Source of the DNA: an uncultured Spirochaetaceae bacterium | GTDB taxonomy: Bacteria > Spirochaetota > Spirochaetia > Treponematales > Treponemataceae | Direction of reading: 5' to 3' | Length of the DNA stretch: 5,858 nucleotides | Assembly: GCA_902766345.1 (NCBI GenBank) | Contig: CACXDK010000195.1 | Coordinates: 1 to 5,858, forward strand | Position numbers and translations under genes: made by a program | Shown here: one piece after another, positions 5,233-5,858 of the stretch | Layout of the letters: each line of letters begins with the position of its first letter | Numbering within the stretch: position 1 is the stretch's first letter | Notes under the pieces: generated by a model | Told to the model about the DNA's origin: nothing | Databases searched by the model: none | What the model saw: the letters and a program-made list of their open reading frames with translations, nothing else

Positions 5233-5858
5233 ATGATGAGATCACTTTATGCTGGTGTAAGCGGCTTGCAGAATCACCAGACAAGAATGGATGTTATTGG
5301 TAACAACATTTCTAACGTTAATACAACAGGTTTCAAGCGTGGTCGTGTAGATTTTCAGGATATGATTAGCCAGCAGTTGAGTGGTGCTGCAAGACCAACT
5401 GAAGAAGTTGGTGGTGTAAACCCTAAAGAAGTTGGACTTGGAATGAGCGTTGCTGCAATTGATACCATCTTTACACAGGGTAACTTACAGACAACGGGTG
5501 TATCAACTGATATTGCTATTCAGGGAAACGGTTTCTTTGTAATGAAGAACGGCGAGCAGACATATTATACTCGTGCTGGTGTTTTCGGAGTAGACAGCAA
5601 TGGTACTCTTGTTAATCCTGCAAATGGTCTGCGTGTTCAGGGATGGATGGCAGAAAATATAAATGGTGAGCAGGTTGTTCGTTCTTCAGCAACTCCAACC
5701 GATCTTGTTATTCCTGTAGGACAGAAAGATCCTCCAAAGGCTACTCAGAATGTTCATTACTTCTGTAACTTGAATAAGAACACTCCTGAAATTACTGATC
5801 CTAATGATGAACTTCAGGTAACAAGAGGAACATGGCAGACTGAATTTGATATTTATGA
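5233..5858 (+). CDS. flgE: Flagellar hook protein FlgE, 3'-truncated by window
   Basis: FlgE polymerises into the hook, the flexible joint between motor and filament, in the periplasm of spirochaetes. The first 208 residues are present and the frame runs open to the window end; the full protein should be about 460 residues. GAGGG (5221-5225) lies 7 bases before the first of two adjacent ATG codons. The N-terminal rod/hook signature is clear ([28 protein letters not shown], 8-37), followed by the hook-body motifs [10 protein letters not shown] (94-103), [10 protein letters not shown] (111-120) and [11 protein letters not shown] (128-138). Numbered from the first ATG, Lys165 and Cys178 fall exactly where Treponema denticola FlgE forms its inter-subunit lysinoalanine cross-link, which also supports that start. 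It is the fourth gene of the flagellar run. In other treponemes flbD and the motor genes follow. Confidence 0.97.
   Translation, partial: MMRSLYAGVSGLQNHQTRMDVIGNNISNVNTTGFKRGRVDFQDMISQQLSGAARPTEEVGGVNPKEVGLGMSVAAIDTIFTQGNLQTTGVSTDIAIQGNGFFVMKNGEQTYYTRAGVFGVDSNGTLVNPANGLRVQGWMAENINGEQVVRSSATPTDLVIPVGQKDPPKATQNVHYFCNLNKNTPEITDPNDELQVTRGTWQTEFDIY

Noticed and set aside
1..5858. Mobile element, CRISPR array, tRNA/rRNA or defence system
   Set aside because: I saw no transposase or integrase motif, no regularly spaced repeats, no cloverleaf and no toxin-antitoxin or nuclease genes. All long frames are accounted for by metabolic and flagellar genes.

Overview
The window reads as a chromosomal segment of a Treponema-like spirochaete. 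It is AT-rich, and every gene lies on the + strand. The best taxonomic evidence is the gene string flbB-fliK-flgD-flgE. FlbB is the spirochaete-specific periplasmic flagellar collar protein. The hook protein FlgE begins with the treponemal [15 protein letters not shown] N-terminus and has Lys165 and Cys178, the residues that form the lysinoalanine cross-link of spirochaete hooks. Species cannot be fixed from this sequence alone.

Layout. (1) 2-1068: the C-terminal three quarters of cbiB (cobinamide-phosphate synthase, cobalamin biosynthesis), followed after 32 bases by a small two-helix membrane protein of the DUF898/YjgN type. A strong intrinsic terminator at 1090-1123 closes this unit. (2) 1160-2510: a hexokinase gene with its own extended -10 promoter, a very short leader, and an inverted repeat (ATTGTGAA/TTCACAAT) over the start region that could be an operator. 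(3) 2511-2626: a 116-base intergenic region with no gene, containing two inverted repeats. The second is a 15-bp stem just ahead of flbB. (4) 2627-5858: flbB, fliK, flgD and flgE, closely spaced and each with a clear ribosome binding site. This is the upstream part of a hook/motor operon, and flgE runs off the window end.

The flagellar genes work together in building the periplasmic flagellum. FlbB is the membrane-anchored base of the collar around the motor. FliK sets hook length and triggers the export switch. FlgD caps the growing hook. FlgE is the hook subunit. Hexokinase supplies glucose-6-phosphate to glycolysis and has no known direct link to the flagellum. However, no convincing intrinsic terminator separates it from flbB, so transcriptional read-through is possible.

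I see no mobile element, CRISPR array, RNA gene or defence system, and no clear undescribed multi-gene system. The observations most worth a second look are the two candidate regulatory inverted repeats, the exact two-fold internal repeat of the small membrane protein, and the conserved cross-link residues of FlgE. Three starts were moved from the longest possible ORF or chosen on ribosome-binding-site evidence: flbB at GTG 2627, fliK at ATG 3298 and flgE at ATG 5233.
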